This document shows, one piece after another, positions 1-12,337 of a stretch of DNA of 64,000 bases; within the stretch, counting starts at the first letter, position 1; every line of letters begins with the position of its first letter. The notes beneath the pieces are model-generated. The model did not search any database. It was not told where the DNA came from and saw only the letters and a list, made by a program, of their open reading frames with translations. Source of the stretch: Montifringilla adamsi (taxonomy: Eukaryota > Chordata > Aves > Passeriformes > Passeridae). Made by a program: the position numbers and the translations under genes. The DNA lies in contig JAGGNK010006559.1 of the NCBI GenBank assembly GCA_017590115.1, positions 8,979,784-9,043,783 on the forward strand, in the 5' to 3' direction.

Positions 1-3000
1 GAGTAAAGGTGTGGTACCATTTGTTGACAGTCCCTGTTGCCTGTAAGTCCTAACCTTGGATGCAGACATGGCAGCTGACTGTCTTTGCTAGAGAGTAAGG
101 CAAAGCATTCACGGATACAAGGATGACAATTTCAGTGCAGGAACACAAACTCTTCTAAGGTGATGTACTTGGAACTACAATGCAACTACCCATTTTTCCT
201 CACACTTTTAGATGTATTTACTATCCATAAGTATCCCCACAACTTTATGATTTGTGGTCTTTTTAAAAGGGAAGTAAGTATTTTAATTTAACCTCAATCC
301 ATTGCAGAAAGATTAGGACAGCAGTACATGGCAAGTATCCTAATCTAAAGGAATTCCTGTTCTTCAAAAGCAATCTGCTTCTTCTGGAAGAAATCTCTGG
401 AAATTCTCAAATACAGATCTTTCTGTGCATTTTATTTCCTTGGAACAGATTTTCTACACATAGGACTTTTCACATAATTAGAATACCTTCTGTTATCTTG
501 CATATTCTTGAAAAAAAATATTGTGCAGAAATCTCCTTCTCAGCATGGGGCTTCAAAAGCTCTTTGTGTGTGTGTGTGTGTGTGTGTGTGCAATTAATAA
601 AGAAATAATGACAATATCATGAGTTTTAGATCTTTCTCTTAGTGATGTTTAGAAGGAGTTGTTTATCACAGAAGGACTGTAAAAGTATCATTATTTTTTA
701 GTTACTGATTACATTTGAATGGAATTATCGCAGAAAGATTTGATGTTAGAATTTCTACTTAAAAACCACCCTTTTCTGAAGGATTCATGTGTTTTAGGAG
801 AGAGACAATCAAACTCAGATAACGACTTTATTAGTCTCCTGAAATGTAGAGGGTTTGTTTGCTACATCAATAGATTTTTACAGCAAACAAGCACTTCTAA
901 ACTTGCAGCATTTTGAAAATGTCTTTGCTGAGATTGCAGAGCTTGTAATTTCTTTGATCTTGTATTGGTCTGGGGCCCTTGAATGCAGCAAGAGCAGGGG
1001 AAAGACATAACTGTGTGAGAGGTTTATAAGCACTTTTGCCAATATTTGCAGACATTGTAAGCTTCATTGGCAGGGCTTAGTGACTTTGTAAATGTGGTAA
1101 GCCTGGCTTTCACAAAGAACACGGGATGTCAAACAGTCATTACGATACCCTTGTTCTCAAAAGCTGGATAGACTTTGGCAAGTTTAAAATAGGTCCCTGT
1201 ATGAAATTACATTATAGAGCAATCTGTAAAATCACTTTGACATATGTAATCAAAGCTTGTAGTTACTGGTGTACAGAAAATGGATGTATTTTAAATCCCA
1301 TAACTGATACATGACTTGATGGATAAAGTAGCAATTTTCTTTTTAAACATCCCATCTTAATAGTTGCATGCGAAATTTCAGGTTGGGAAGAACCTATTCC
1401 CTGTCCAAAAATATTAGACCAGTCACAAGACAGAAAAAAATACATTTAAATAGAATTGCATCCATACTACTTTGTCATGGATACTTCAGGAATAGAGATC
1501 AGAAATGTGGGCTAACTAGGCCATAACCGCAATAAATTTGTTATACAAATGATCATTTCTGGTCAGAATTCTTTCAAGGAGGACCCATCCTTTGCAGTCT
1601 GCTCCATTTTATGGAGGTCTGCACTTAATCCTTTCTGCAAACTTTCAGCCTAGTCCCAGGCTCCATTTATGATGTTCTACTTAACTGAGAATAGAAAAGA
1701 TGAGGAAAATGGATGGGTGATGTACTATATAGGACAAAAAGAACTTCAGAGCTTTATCCCATTTCCTGAAAATTCCAAGTAAAACTGACCAGTATACTAT
1801 TTATTTTAACTTCACCCTGGACACTTGCTTTTGCAGTTTGTTCTTAAAAAGTGATTTCAAGGCTTGCTGGTCTCATTTTCACATGTCAAAAACATGTCCT
1901 TTCAGGAAATGAACATTGTGTTTAGCAAATGCTTTTCTCTAATTGTATGTCTAAATAAAGTCGATGAAGCAATCTGATCCTCTCTTGAAGACCTTTACTG
2001 GGCATCTGCCAAATTGATACAATATTAATTTGCAATCTCACCTCCAAATGGGTCCCTGGGCTGTTCAATGGAAGGTCTGAATGTTACAAACAATCTGCCA
2101 GTGAGAAAAAATAATCTTTTCTGTCTATCAAAGGGTTGTGACCATGGCCAAGCCATGGATCCCAAGTGTTATTTTATTCTGCTCTCAGTATACACATGAA
2201 AGCTGTTGCCTAGAACAAAACAAATGGGAACTGACATGGAAAACATAATGAAGAGGAGCTGGAGGTCCTCACAAAACATAACCTTCTTGTTAGCCAGTTT
2301 CAAATTTTTCTTTCTTATTCCTGTTAAAATAGAGATATTTTTTGCTCGAACAGTCTTTACACAATAGATTACCAAAACTGATATTGCAGATATATTGAAG
2401 GAAATTATATCTGTACTGCAGATTATTGAGGGAAATTACTGCTTTTTGAAGGAATTTAGAGACCACTTTCACCAGGTTTTCTCTGAGATGAGAAAGAAAC
2501 TCTTCAGCCATCTCTTTATGAAGCAGTAAATAATTTTATAGGCTAACAATGATTTTGTGTGCTTTTATGAAAATTTGTAAAACATATATGTGTATGTATG
2601 TTTGAATTTCTAGTGAGTTATTACAATTTCAGGAAGCAGACATCTCTTAAAAGGAGAAGCACTACTACTGTATTTCATACTCAAGCAGACTTCAGGCTTC
2701 ACCATCATTAGTGAAATTTTGCTGACATATCCTCCACCAGGCAGAGGCAGAGATGGAGAGGAGGGGCTAATGAGTGAGATAGTTTGTACTGCTGTGAGTC
2801 AGTGCTTGTGACTATTTGTGAAGATGGAATTCTGTAGTAGCTGATACTATCAGTTTACAAATAGAACCGGATACACTAAACAGAGTCAGCATGGAAATGA
2901 TGAACAGCTGTGAAAAAGCCACCTCACACTGTTCCAGATATGTACTGGCATAGCATATAGAACAAGTGTAGTTCAGATTTTTCTATCTTTCATGTGCAAC

Positions 3001-3021
3001 AGTCCCTCAAATATTTCACAG
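1..3021 (+). other. CDH7: Intron of CDH7 upstream of the first exon in the window (partial)
   Basis: This is the 3' part of the intron before the first recognisable cadherin exon. It ends in a normal polypyrimidine tract and a CAG acceptor at 3019-3021. I looked for the preceding cadherin exon, which encodes EC1 and the start of EC2, and found no open frame with that content, so it lies outside the window. The stretch holds a TG microsatellite at 565-590 and otherwise AT-rich unique sequence. The short open frames here (up to 73 codons) look like chance. Confidence 0.8.
565..590. repeat. (TG)13 microsatellite
   Basis: Thirteen uninterrupted TG dinucleotides lie inside the first intron. A tract of this length is likely to be length-polymorphic and can adopt Z-DNA. 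No functional role is visible. Confidence 0.97.
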
Positions 3022-3141
3022 GTACCTCTGTGGTTCAAGTGACAGCCACGGATGCAGATGATCCTACTTATGGCAACAGTGCTCGAGTTGTTTACAGCAT
3101 ATTGCAAGGACAGCCTTACTTCTCTGTGGAGCCCAAAACAG
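3022..3141 (+). CDS. CDH7: Cadherin-7, EC2 coding exon (120 bp), first exon in window
   Basis: The exon encodes 39 full codons with a split glycine at each edge (acceptor CAG|GT, donor G|GTAAAT). Its protein begins [20 protein letters not shown] and includes the DADD calcium-binding motif and the [11 protein letters not shown] strand, both diagnostic of EC2 in type II classical cadherins. Its 120 bp length and phase match the corresponding type II exon. Cadherin-7 is a calcium-dependent homophilic adhesion protein of the plasma membrane, known in chick from migrating neural crest and the neural tube. The codon before this exon starts in the exon upstream of the window, so no start codon is present. 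Paralogues (CDH6, 10, 12, 18) are very similar in this exon; the CDH7 assignment rests on the later exons. Confidence 0.95.
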
Positions 3142-5437
3142 GTAAATTTGCATAAACCCTTTGCAGTAATGCTGAGAAAAAGAGGAAAATGTGCATTAAG
3201 ACTTGCTAGGAACTTATTAATATGACCTCTTTTTTAATAAAATACATTCAAGTTTTGTTGATATTCTAATCTCTTATTGTATAGAATAGATTACTAAAGC
3301 CACACGTCTGAGCTATGTAATAAACAGACTTTGCTGGAATATAATTTATTGTCTTTTTAATCTACCAGCTACTTGGTCTGCTGCCCATTTTCATCTCTCT
3401 TATCAATGAAAATTTTAAAATTCATTGAACATTTTTTTCAGATTTCAGAAATATCTAATATCACATAGCCAGGTTCCATAAGAATAAACTTAAGGCTCAA
3501 TTACTCTTCATTCTACTTTTCAAACTGAAGTTTTGTTGTGGAAAATTAATTCCTTCTTCGTTAATATGAAGAAGAAAACACTGTGCTTCTTATGCTTATT
3601 GGATATAATATTTTGCTGCCACTTTCAAAGCATATTGCTGGTGAAACTTTGTTTTTACAATTCTCTTGAAATTTTGTGAATATTTTTAAGCCACAACCAA
3701 ATGCAACCTTTAATCCTCTGTTAGTTTAAAAAACATTGCCCCTTCTGCTGGATCATTTCATAATGCAGGAAAGTAGGTTTTTGGTCCGCTTATTTCAGTT
3801 TAGTGCTGGAGCCTTCACTTACTCCTACAAGGAGAAGAGTTATAATCTTCATTTTGGATATGACCAAGCTGAGACAAAAGAGAAAAAATATCACCCTTTT
3901 AATCATAAAAAATCTGTGATGCGAATCAGACCTGAGTCTCAATATTGTGACCAAAAAGTCACACTCCATTTAGCAACCTCTAAATTTGCAGAAATAACTA
4001 CTATAATTATCTCCATATTGCAACAAATCCATGTTCAGCTGGGATATACAGCACTGTCCTTTTCCCTCCAATGAGTATGATTCATAGTGGTTTTCTCTCT
4101 GTTTCTCTTTCTCCCTCTCCATGTGTACTTATGCACCACGTATGTTGTGATGATGGCTGCAGGCAGCCCTTGAACAATAATGTGGTAGCTTCTGCTAAAT
4201 AAAAATCTTGAAGAATTCAGACTGAAATGTTTGCACACATTTTCATCAGTTCGATGTGATACTCAGTTTCCTGTGTGCATGACAGTTTGCTTCCAAATGA
4301 TTGGGTAACTTTGCCTGGTAATTTAACTATGACAGAAAAACAAGCATGCCAGGAAAAGCAAGGTAGAAACAATAACACTAATAAACGGTATATTAATTGT
4401 ATTTTTACGTGTCTTGTAAAATGGGTGAAATAGTACCAGGCAGTCTGTTGGTGAAATAAATGTTTCAACCCAAAGGTGATTAATGGCAAGTCCAACATTC
4501 ATAAGGGAAAAAAGAAATAAAACTCTAAGCAAACATTCAACAAATAGCAGATGAAGAGATATGTGTCCCAATGTGCCTCTTCTTTATTTAGTTTGTTTAT
4601 ATTTCTTTTACTGCTGACACTAAGTGCTGGAGGAGCAAGCGGCTGCCTCTCTGGAAATCAGGGTTAGCAGCTGTATTATGTACTGGGCATGAAATATTAA
4701 TAAAATCATCATATTTTGAGAAGGCATATTTATTTTTTTGATGCATATCAACAGAGCAGAAAATGAAACAATGAATTTTCTTCTAGTTTTCATTTCATGT
4801 CAATTAATTACAAATTAATCAATTATGCAGATCATCAAATGAACATAAAAACTATTTCAGATATTTAAGTATTTCATTACTAAATAAAAAAACCTCTTAA
4901 TTATGCAAATTATTTAGAAGTGGATATTAGTAAACGCAATGTAGGGCAAAATAAGATAATTTCATATATCCAAAAAGTGTGGCATGTTATCAGTATTGGC
5001 AAAAGTTAATGTCTTGAATGGGCATCCAAAAGATAGTGAACTGAATCTTGACCTTAGACTTTAAAAAATGAATGCAGAATATTCTGTTCTTCCTAGCTCT
5101 AAAAGAGTGGGAAATCCAATACAGAAGTTTACATCTTCCAGGGAAGGAAGTGTTACTCAAGACATTTTGAAGACTAGTTCAGGGAGAAGATACTTGAAAA
5201 ACACAATCATGCACTGCATTACCCACTAAATAAAAATTGGTGGGTTTGGTGACTATTTAAAATAAGCTTATGGTACGTCAGTGCAACTCCTAGTCAAACC
5301 CTGTTCTATTAGTGTTGGAATTAATTCATTCCACTCTTGCTGCAATCACTGATCCGCTGTTCCTTTTGAAGGCAAACTCAGCTTTTACAGTACCATTTTT
5401 TTGCTTGTGTGATCCTTGACACCTTGTCTTTCTGCAG
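3142..5437 (+). other. CDH7: CDH7 intron (2.3 kb) between the two EC2 exons
   Basis: The donor is GTAAAT and the acceptor is TTTCTGCAG. The intron is AT-rich and mostly unique. It includes a homeodomain/octamer-rich block at about 4801-4915 (see findings). Open frames up to 112 codons (3736-4074) have no recognisable content and no splice context, and I treat them as chance. Confidence 0.85.
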
Positions 5438-5605
5438 GTGTTATCAAGACTGCCCTTCCGAATATGGACAGAGAGGCCAAGGACCAGTACCTGTTAGTTA
5501 TCCAAGCAAAGGACATGGTTGGGCAGAATGGGGGATTGTCAGGGACTACATCTGTAACTGTCACCCTGACTGATGTTAACGACAACCCGCCCCGCTTTCC
5601 ACGCA
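5438..5605 (+). CDS. CDH7: Cadherin-7, end of EC2 and EC2-EC3 linker exon (168 bp)
   Basis: The acceptor is TTTCTGCAG and the donor is GTAAGT. The frame enters after the split glycine codon and reads [20 protein letters not shown], then [14 protein letters not shown], and ends in the linker motif [11 protein letters not shown]. The MDRE motif and the DxNDN linker are the calcium ligands shared between EC2 and EC3. The phrase [20 protein letters not shown] fits cadherin-7 better than CDH6/10/12/18, which I remember as having GGQ and NITLTD here. The 168 bp length is standard for this exon. It ends with one base of an arginine codon completed in the next exon. Confidence 0.96.
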
Positions 5606-5743
5606 GTAAGTTACTTTGCAAATATGTGACTCTTAGTATTATTCCTAAACACTGCTATTTTCTTTACACACTGTGCTATTTCTAAACAAAAAGTGCTTAT
5701 TTTCCATGTTCTTTGTTAAACACTGATTGCAAGACTCTATTAC

Positions 5744-5804
<61 letters not shown>

Positions 5805-6919
5805 TAGTAAGTGTTGTTTTTCTTTGTCTCATGCATACCAGATCAGTCGAAATGGTGTACAGCAGCAGGGACATTTATTCATGTATTAATGTGAAATAAA
5901 TAAACAAGAAAAATAGATCCTAACAGATATTTAGGTCTTTCCACCTAGGCTTCAGAATTCTTTAATCTTTCATATTCCTTTGGCATTGTCATGTGCTTAC
6001 AGTGTTTCTTAAAGAGTTATATACCAAAGAGCTGGGAAGTCACCTTCCCTCCATTTGATTTCTTTGACCAAGGTGGCTTTCATCCTAATCTAAAGAAAGG
6101 AGCACCTAAAGAAAGGAGTTGTATGCTCAAACCAGAAGAGCTCAGTTTCTTCATAGTGTTCTATCTGGGGTGTTTTTTATTAATAAAAAAACCCCCAAAA
6201 AACATGGTAACATAGAAAGTAATGTGAAGGATATATTCGTGTCAGTTCCAGCCTCACCTCCAACGATGGAAAAAATAGATCTGTACATAATAGATTTCCT
6301 GTTATTTCAAGCCACCAAACTGCTTGAAATAATAATAGAATAACTGAAGTTGTTTTTGAAGGTGAGGATGTTATTGGCTACTGAGTGCACTCTGATAGCC
6401 TTTTGACAGCATATATATCATTTTGTGCTTGAATATAAAAAGCTAGAATTCTCAAGATAGTGCACTTACCATTAAAGAAATTAATATATATTAGTTTCTA
6501 GTGATATTCAGATTGTGAACTGCCTAATCAAGATATAAACTATAGAATAATAAGTTTTTATATTGATATTATTTTACTTACTTGCTTTTCTTTCCTCCTT
6601 TCTGGTAAACAAAGTAAAACTGCATTATCAGGGACTCACATCATGATTTGCATTTAAGTTTTGAATTTTGTTTTTGCATCTCTGCTTTGTACTTCTCTTG
6701 TCCTATGAAGAAGGTATGCCTGTTGTACTTAGAGTCTATCACAAAGAAAACCTAGCAAAAAGGGCAATTCTGTTTCAAAACTGAAGAATCTATTCTTGTA
6801 GCCTGAATAAATGTTCAGGCACATGATTTTAAGGAATGTAGATTTAAGAAAGCTAGCTTTTTTTATTCGGCTTTCAGTCCCAGAAGACTCTGAATTCATT
6901 AAATTTTTAAATTTTGCAG
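5606..6919 (+). other. CDH7: CDH7 intron (1.3 kb) with ATT microsatellite
   Basis: The donor is GTAAGT and the acceptor is ATTTTGCAG. The intron contains a perfect (ATT)20 tract near its 5' end and otherwise AT-rich sequence with no other repeat that I recognise. Confidence 0.85.
5745..5804. repeat. (ATT)20 microsatellite
   Basis: Sixty bases of perfect ATT triplets lie 140 bp downstream of an exon donor. Perfect tracts of this length are usually highly variable between individuals, so this is a candidate marker. Confidence 0.97.
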
Positions 6920-7107
6920 GATCATATCAGTATAATGTCCCCGAGTCTTTGCCAGTGGCTTCTGTGGTGGCCAGAATAAAAGCTGCAGATGCAGATGTTG
7001 GACCTAATGCTGAAATGGAGTACAAGATTGTGGATGGTGATGGTTTGGGAGTATTCAAAGTTTCTGTTGACAAAGACACCCAGGAAGGAATCATAACTAT
7101 TCAGAAG
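6920..7107 (+). CDS. CDH7: Cadherin-7, EC3 exon (188 bp)
   Basis: The acceptor is TTTTGCAG and the donor is GTGAGT. The translation runs from the split arginine through SYQYNVPESLPVASVVARIK, the calcium motif DADVGPNAEMEYK, and DGDGLGVFKVSVDKDTQEG, ending IITIQK in phase 0. The VPES start of the EC repeat, DAD motif and exon length place it as the first exon of EC3. The phrases SYQYNVPESLPVASVV and MEYKIVDGDGLG are the strongest link to CDH7 rather than its relatives. Reading through the donor would add 23 codons before a stop at 7174; this has no support as an isoform. Confidence 0.96.
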
Positions 7108-9319
7108 GTGAGTCTGATTTTACCCACTGATTCTGTTTGGAACTCTTCAAGATGGGGGCAGGTAATGAGAGCATGAGCTTTTGCTTCTGAGAGCCTTTTT
7201 TGCTGTAAATGTTTCCATTGGTGTATTTCATCTTCACTTGACTGTGTGATTTTGAGGTTTTTAATGACATATGTTGAAAAATATTCTGCATTTTCTTTGA
7301 CAAGACCTGTATTTTTGTGAGGTGTGCAGTGCTTTAAGGCACTGCATTTGAATGGGAATCTAAACTTTAGTCTCATTTGTCTTTGTATGAAATAGTAGAA
7401 AGTGTGAAAATATATCTTGCAGCAAAAATGGAAGCTCCAAATAAAAAATGGATCCTGAAATTAACTTTAAAAATAATTACCTGGATGTCTTTAGCTGAGG
7501 TGATACTATTCAGAAAGCACACATTATTAATTTAAAATTATATAACAGTAAAAGTAGTAGGTTTACAAGACCATGTATTATTAAAAATATTATTTAGAAA
7601 AACCCTGAAAAATTTAAATAAGTATCTTTTTTCATAGCTTCCTACATGTGCAGTTAGAAAGCATTATGAAATTGAAAAATCATGTTGATATAAAATTATT
7701 AAAACTAAGCTTTCTCACATTGTTGCAACACATTTTAGACAACCCTTTTAAAAAGTAAAAATGTGCTGAAATATTTTTCAAGAAAATTTAAATTTTTTGA
7801 ACAGTAAAAGAAATAAAACACCCTAGAAGAACCTCTCCTATAATTTCCTCCTCTTAATGTATGAATGCTTGGCAAGTCCCTGTGACCTTTGTTATGAAAA
7901 GGGTGGTATTTCATGGCCTGGGTTTCCCACCCAGAGCTCAGCCTGCAGCTCCCACTGCAGCTGCTCACCCAGCTACCTACGCTGAATGGATTCCTCAAGA
8001 ATTTAATATCCTTAAAGTGTAGGAATGACTTGGCATTTTAGAATACATGTACCTCTGTTTCCAAACAAGGACCTATGTTTGTATTTAGTATTATTCCATA
8101 ACATATTTTTCTTCCCTATGTAGTATTTAATCTTTGTAAACTTCACCTGTCGGCTGGGGTGCTTTTTTGTCTTGTTGTGTTGGGGTTTTTTTCCCTTCTC
8201 TGGTGTATCAATTTCTTCTTCTAGCAATATAAATCTTCAGTTACATTTCTCTTTGAAAGTTAAGTGTGCAAGATGTTGCAGAGCGATGGGCAATGATGCC
8301 CTTAACACTTGTTGAGAGCTGGTAATCATCCATAGATGTCACAACAAATGAAGTATGTTCACCCTTGAAAGATCATAATATGTGTAATGTGAATCTTTTT
8401 TCAAGGAAAAACATCCATCTTAGGCTTTTTACAAAATGTACTTCTGCTTAGCACATTTGAAATACAAGTGATGAAAAGTTAGTAGTCTTTTTGTTCAACA
8501 GCCAAATTCAGTGTGGCTTCTTCAGTTTGCTCATTTAAAGTTTTTGGGCAAGGATTTGGGAGAAATGTGCCTATCCTAGAGAGAGAACATTTACCAGTGC
8601 CACAATGAGCAACACTGAATCAGTCAGGATCTTCAGTGATCTAATATGAGAACTGGTGAGTTAATTTCCTTTTTTTTTTTTTTTTTAGTATGATTTTGTA
8701 GTCATGGTATTCGTTCCTGGAGTATCCTGATTTCAGTGCTATACAGTGGACCAAATAATTGATATTTGTTATTTCTATAATCATTTTAGCTAGGGAGCTG
8801 AACTGGACTTTTCACTACTGAATATTTGTCCAGAGAAATGCTCTATGAAATAGCTGTTAGAATACATCAAAATGGTAGAAATTTTTGACCCGATCAAATG
8901 GTCTAATCTGCTAATATATTTTGACACAAGAATTCAGACTTCTTTCTTTGTGGCGTTAGATCTTTTCTCTAATTTTCCTACTATTTTTGACTTTTCCTCT
9001 GTGTGGTAGGTAGTCTTTGGCTAGTGCAAGGTGCCCACCAAGCCAGTCTATCACCCCCACTTCAGCAGGACAGTGTGATAAAATAAGATGGACAAAACCT
9101 TGTGGTTCAAGATAAGAGCAGTTTATGAAAGCAAAACTGAAGGTCACATGCATGCCAAGCAGTGCAAAAAACCAGAAGATCTTATTCCTTATGGAAATGC
9201 CCGGCTGCTTCCTGGGAAGCAGGGCTTCAGTTCAAATAGCAGTTGCTTCAAAAGGCAAAGGTTGTAAATAAGAAATGCCCACTCCCCCACTCCAATCCCC
9301 ACCTTTCTCTTAGGTTTCA

Positions 9320-9570
9320 TGTCTGACAGGCACCCTATGGCATGGAATGTCTCTTTGGTCCATTTGGGTCCATTGTTCTGGCTGTGCTTCCTCCCAAGAT
9401 CTCGCCCATCTGTGTGGGAAATGTTGGAGAGAAGCGCTGATGCTGTGCCAGCAGTGCTTGGCAGTAGCCAAAAACTGGCATGTTGTCAATACCTTTTCAA
9501 CTACCAATGCAAAGCACAGCACTGTTCTGCTGTGGGGAAAATTGACTGCCCTTCACCCAAACCCTGACAT
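9320..9570. mobile_element. Fragment of an avian interspersed repeat, probably retroviral LTR
   Basis: The segment reads like a family of avian LTRs I recognise. It has a start resembling TGGAATGTCTCTTTGGTC, a CTGGCTGTGCTTCCTCCCA core, then a stretch on GTGCCAGCAGTGCTTGGCAG and a tail ending GAAAATTGACTGCCCTTC. It is richer in G and C than the surrounding intron. Edges are not defined and no target-site duplication is visible, so it is probably a decayed or truncated copy. Recognition is from memory of the repeat, not from a search; the family name is unknown to me. Open frames on both strands here are shadows of the repeat. Confidence 0.5.
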
Positions 9571-11483
9571 ACCCAAAGGTGATTTCCCATGCTGAGGGCC
9601 ACCTCCCGAACCTCAGGATGTCCTTAGCTTTTCATTTTGACTCCAGGGAACTTAGTGCTTTGCCCAATGCCGAAAGACCCTCCCTGCCAGCCTTGTAGAG
9701 AACGCTGTCTAGGATAGAAGTGAGGAACTGAAGCACAGTGCCTATCAGGCAACTGCACTGCCTTCTGGACAATAAATTGAATTAAAGACCATTATTAATA
9801 ACTGCGTATGCAGGTTAAGTAGGTATCAATCACTGAACCTTACCTGCCAGATCATTATGGAGTCAGGTTATCTCTGCATGATAATGCATGCTTGTTAGTA
9901 AGAAGTCAAGGAAGAAATTAAGTTTGTAGCCTGAAATCTGCCTGAAAATTTTACTGTCCAGCACATGATGTTCTGTACTCCTCTGAGTGCAATTACCTTT
10001 CTCCTTTTCATGCCCTAAAATCAGCTGCGGTATTGAGAAACAGCTCAGCCTCAAAATGCGTGCCTATCCTTTTCAACTGCTGATTATTGATATGCTCAGA
10101 TGTCACGTTTGTGTACACATCAGGCAGTAAAATGCCAAGGCAAAGACTTATGAAAAGGCGCACTTTGGTTCTAAATGCAAATGGGTGCTTTAGTTTTGCG
10201 TACTTCTGCTGCAATTGTACATAAAGCTCAGCAGGCTGGGCGTGAAAATCACCGGCAGTAACTGAGCAGCTGAAGGCACTTCTCCATTCATTTTTGTGCT
10301 GGGTGTTGTTGGAGAAAGTTTGGCACCTGGTTATCTGAGTTCCACACACAAGCTGAGGATTTTGCATTCTGTTTTTAGAAGGATAACCACTTCAAGACAA
10401 CTTTGAAAGTTGACTTCCTCAAAACTAACACTTTTTCTAACACATAAGTAGCATTAAATTTAAAAAAAGAGAGTTTTTGTAAGAATGAAAAGAAAACTGC
10501 AGGAAGAGAAGTGAGATTTAAGAAATCACCATGTAAAGATAGATTTTTATGTTCTTTTTATTTTTATTCCACAACATTCATTTTATGGAATATTAAAGAA
10601 AAATGCCCAGGAATGAGAAATAATTGCAGGAAAATGATCTTGTTTGAAACAGAGAGACACCAAGTACCATGATATTAGAATGAGAAAAGTGTTACATGGT
10701 TAAGTGTATCTCAGGATTACTGGTGAACAGATTTGGGTGTATTTAATTTTATATTTTGGATTGTTTTCCATGCCTGTTTGAACACATTTCTTCTCTGTAC
10801 CCTGCAACAGACTTCCTAACATCGCGAAAAAAAAGTGTTTTTACTATTGATAGTGATTTTCCTTGAAATATATTGAGTGTATTCCTTCCTTTATATTTTT
10901 TCTGCCTTGCTATAAACCCAGATATCTGGCTTGCACAGTTTATTCAGGCTGGATTTTTCTCCTAACACTCTGAGAAGAGTGCTGTATTCTGAATAGTAGT
11001 GGTAGTTCTGCTCACAGTTCTTACAGCCATGGCAGGACTAGGGATTACATGTTCCTGAACATGCTAGTACTGTTCCTGCCTAGTGCATAATGTGAGTGTA
11101 GATTAACTACTAGACTAAACTTCAGCTCAAAATAACATTTTGGGAATAGTCTGGCTCCCCTGTAATTACTCCCTTGACCATGGAAGCAGACAAGGGAAGA
11201 ATGCTCTCTCTGTGTCTCTATCCACTTGGTCTGTCCTTTCCGAGAGTAAAGAGTAGGATTGTACTGCACCTTATGCAGATACAACTAAGAAGTATGTGTG
11301 CTTCTATCACACTGTTGAGTTTTTGCAGCTGTATGGGTTTTCACATACTTGCCACACCTTATTTTATTTTTATAATTTTATTTTTTATTTGTTTTTTATT
11401 TTATCAGTTAGGATACTTGAATCAAAATTAAATGAATGAGATAAGTAGTTCACGTATTTCAGGAAGTTGCTTAAGTTCCTTTG

Positions 11484-11592
11484 AAACAAAAAAACCACCA
11501 ACCCCCACCAAATAAAACCCAAATAAATATAAACCAATCAAACAAAAACAAATAAACAAAAAAACCTCTCACACAACATTTTTAAAATATCT
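11484..11592 (+). repeat. A/C-rich low-complexity tract with no G
   Basis: This 109-base stretch contains no G on the + strand. It is made mostly of A runs separated by C or CC, with a few T, as in AAACAAAAACAAATAAAC. It may be the decayed tail of a retroposon, or simply a low-complexity tract. Confidence 0.85.
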
Positions 11593-12337
11593 GGGACAGG
11601 GACTGATTTTTTTCATTAATTTATGGCTTACATAGTGACAGTAGGTTATGTTTGGGTAGAATTGGTTTTTGTAAGATTAGAGAAGCTAAAAGTTCATCTA
11701 ATGACAGAAGCCAGTAAAACAGTGTTGAACCATTGGCTTGGTTATTGGCACTACAAAAAATAATCTACTGTCTTCTGCAATACATTAACCAATTTCATAT
11801 GCAAAACATGTATCCAGGATGTATCTACAATGGTATATAAAAGTGTGTAAATCAATTTTAGGCTATTTTCAGCTATTTCATTACCTGAAATAGGATATGA
11901 AAAATTCTAGAAGACAAACTTTGACTTTCTTTTTCTTTGTCTTTCCTCTTTCTTCAGAAGTTGTTATAAATAACAAGTGAATGAGACCCATAAGTAATAT
12001 TCTCAGCTTAGACGAAGGGTGGGAAAGTAGTGGGAAAGCTAATAAGGGTCTTTTGCTGTAACCTACTATATTCATACAATTTGTTGCCTAGCAGTTTCAA
12101 GTCCCTGTGGAAATCTTTCTATTTCTTTATTTACTTTCTTTCTCTTTTGTTAAATAATGCAAAAAAATAAATGAAAATTCTCACTTGTCAAATGAAACAA
12201 AAGAAATCTTTAGTATTTTTATCCTGTTCGGAGCAGCTCATGCTACAATTCTGATGCTGCAAATAATGTGAGTTTGGCTAATCTCTGCACTGTAGCACAA
12301 TCTCTGTGGTAATTCAAAAAACAGGGCAAGATAGAAG

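Noticed and set aside
1..3000. Search for the preceding cadherin exon (EC1 part)
   Set aside because: No open frame with cadherin content and splice sites was found; it lies upstream of the window.
3736..4074. 112-codon open frame in the first complete intron
   Set aside because: No domain, no splice context, and composition typical of AT-rich chance frames.
5385..5621. 78-codon minus-strand open frame overlapping an exon
   Set aside because: It is the antisense shadow of the 168 bp cadherin exon.
9310..9595. Overlapping open frames of 70-82 codons on both strands
   Set aside because: They coincide with the LTR-like repeat fragment and have no recognised protein.
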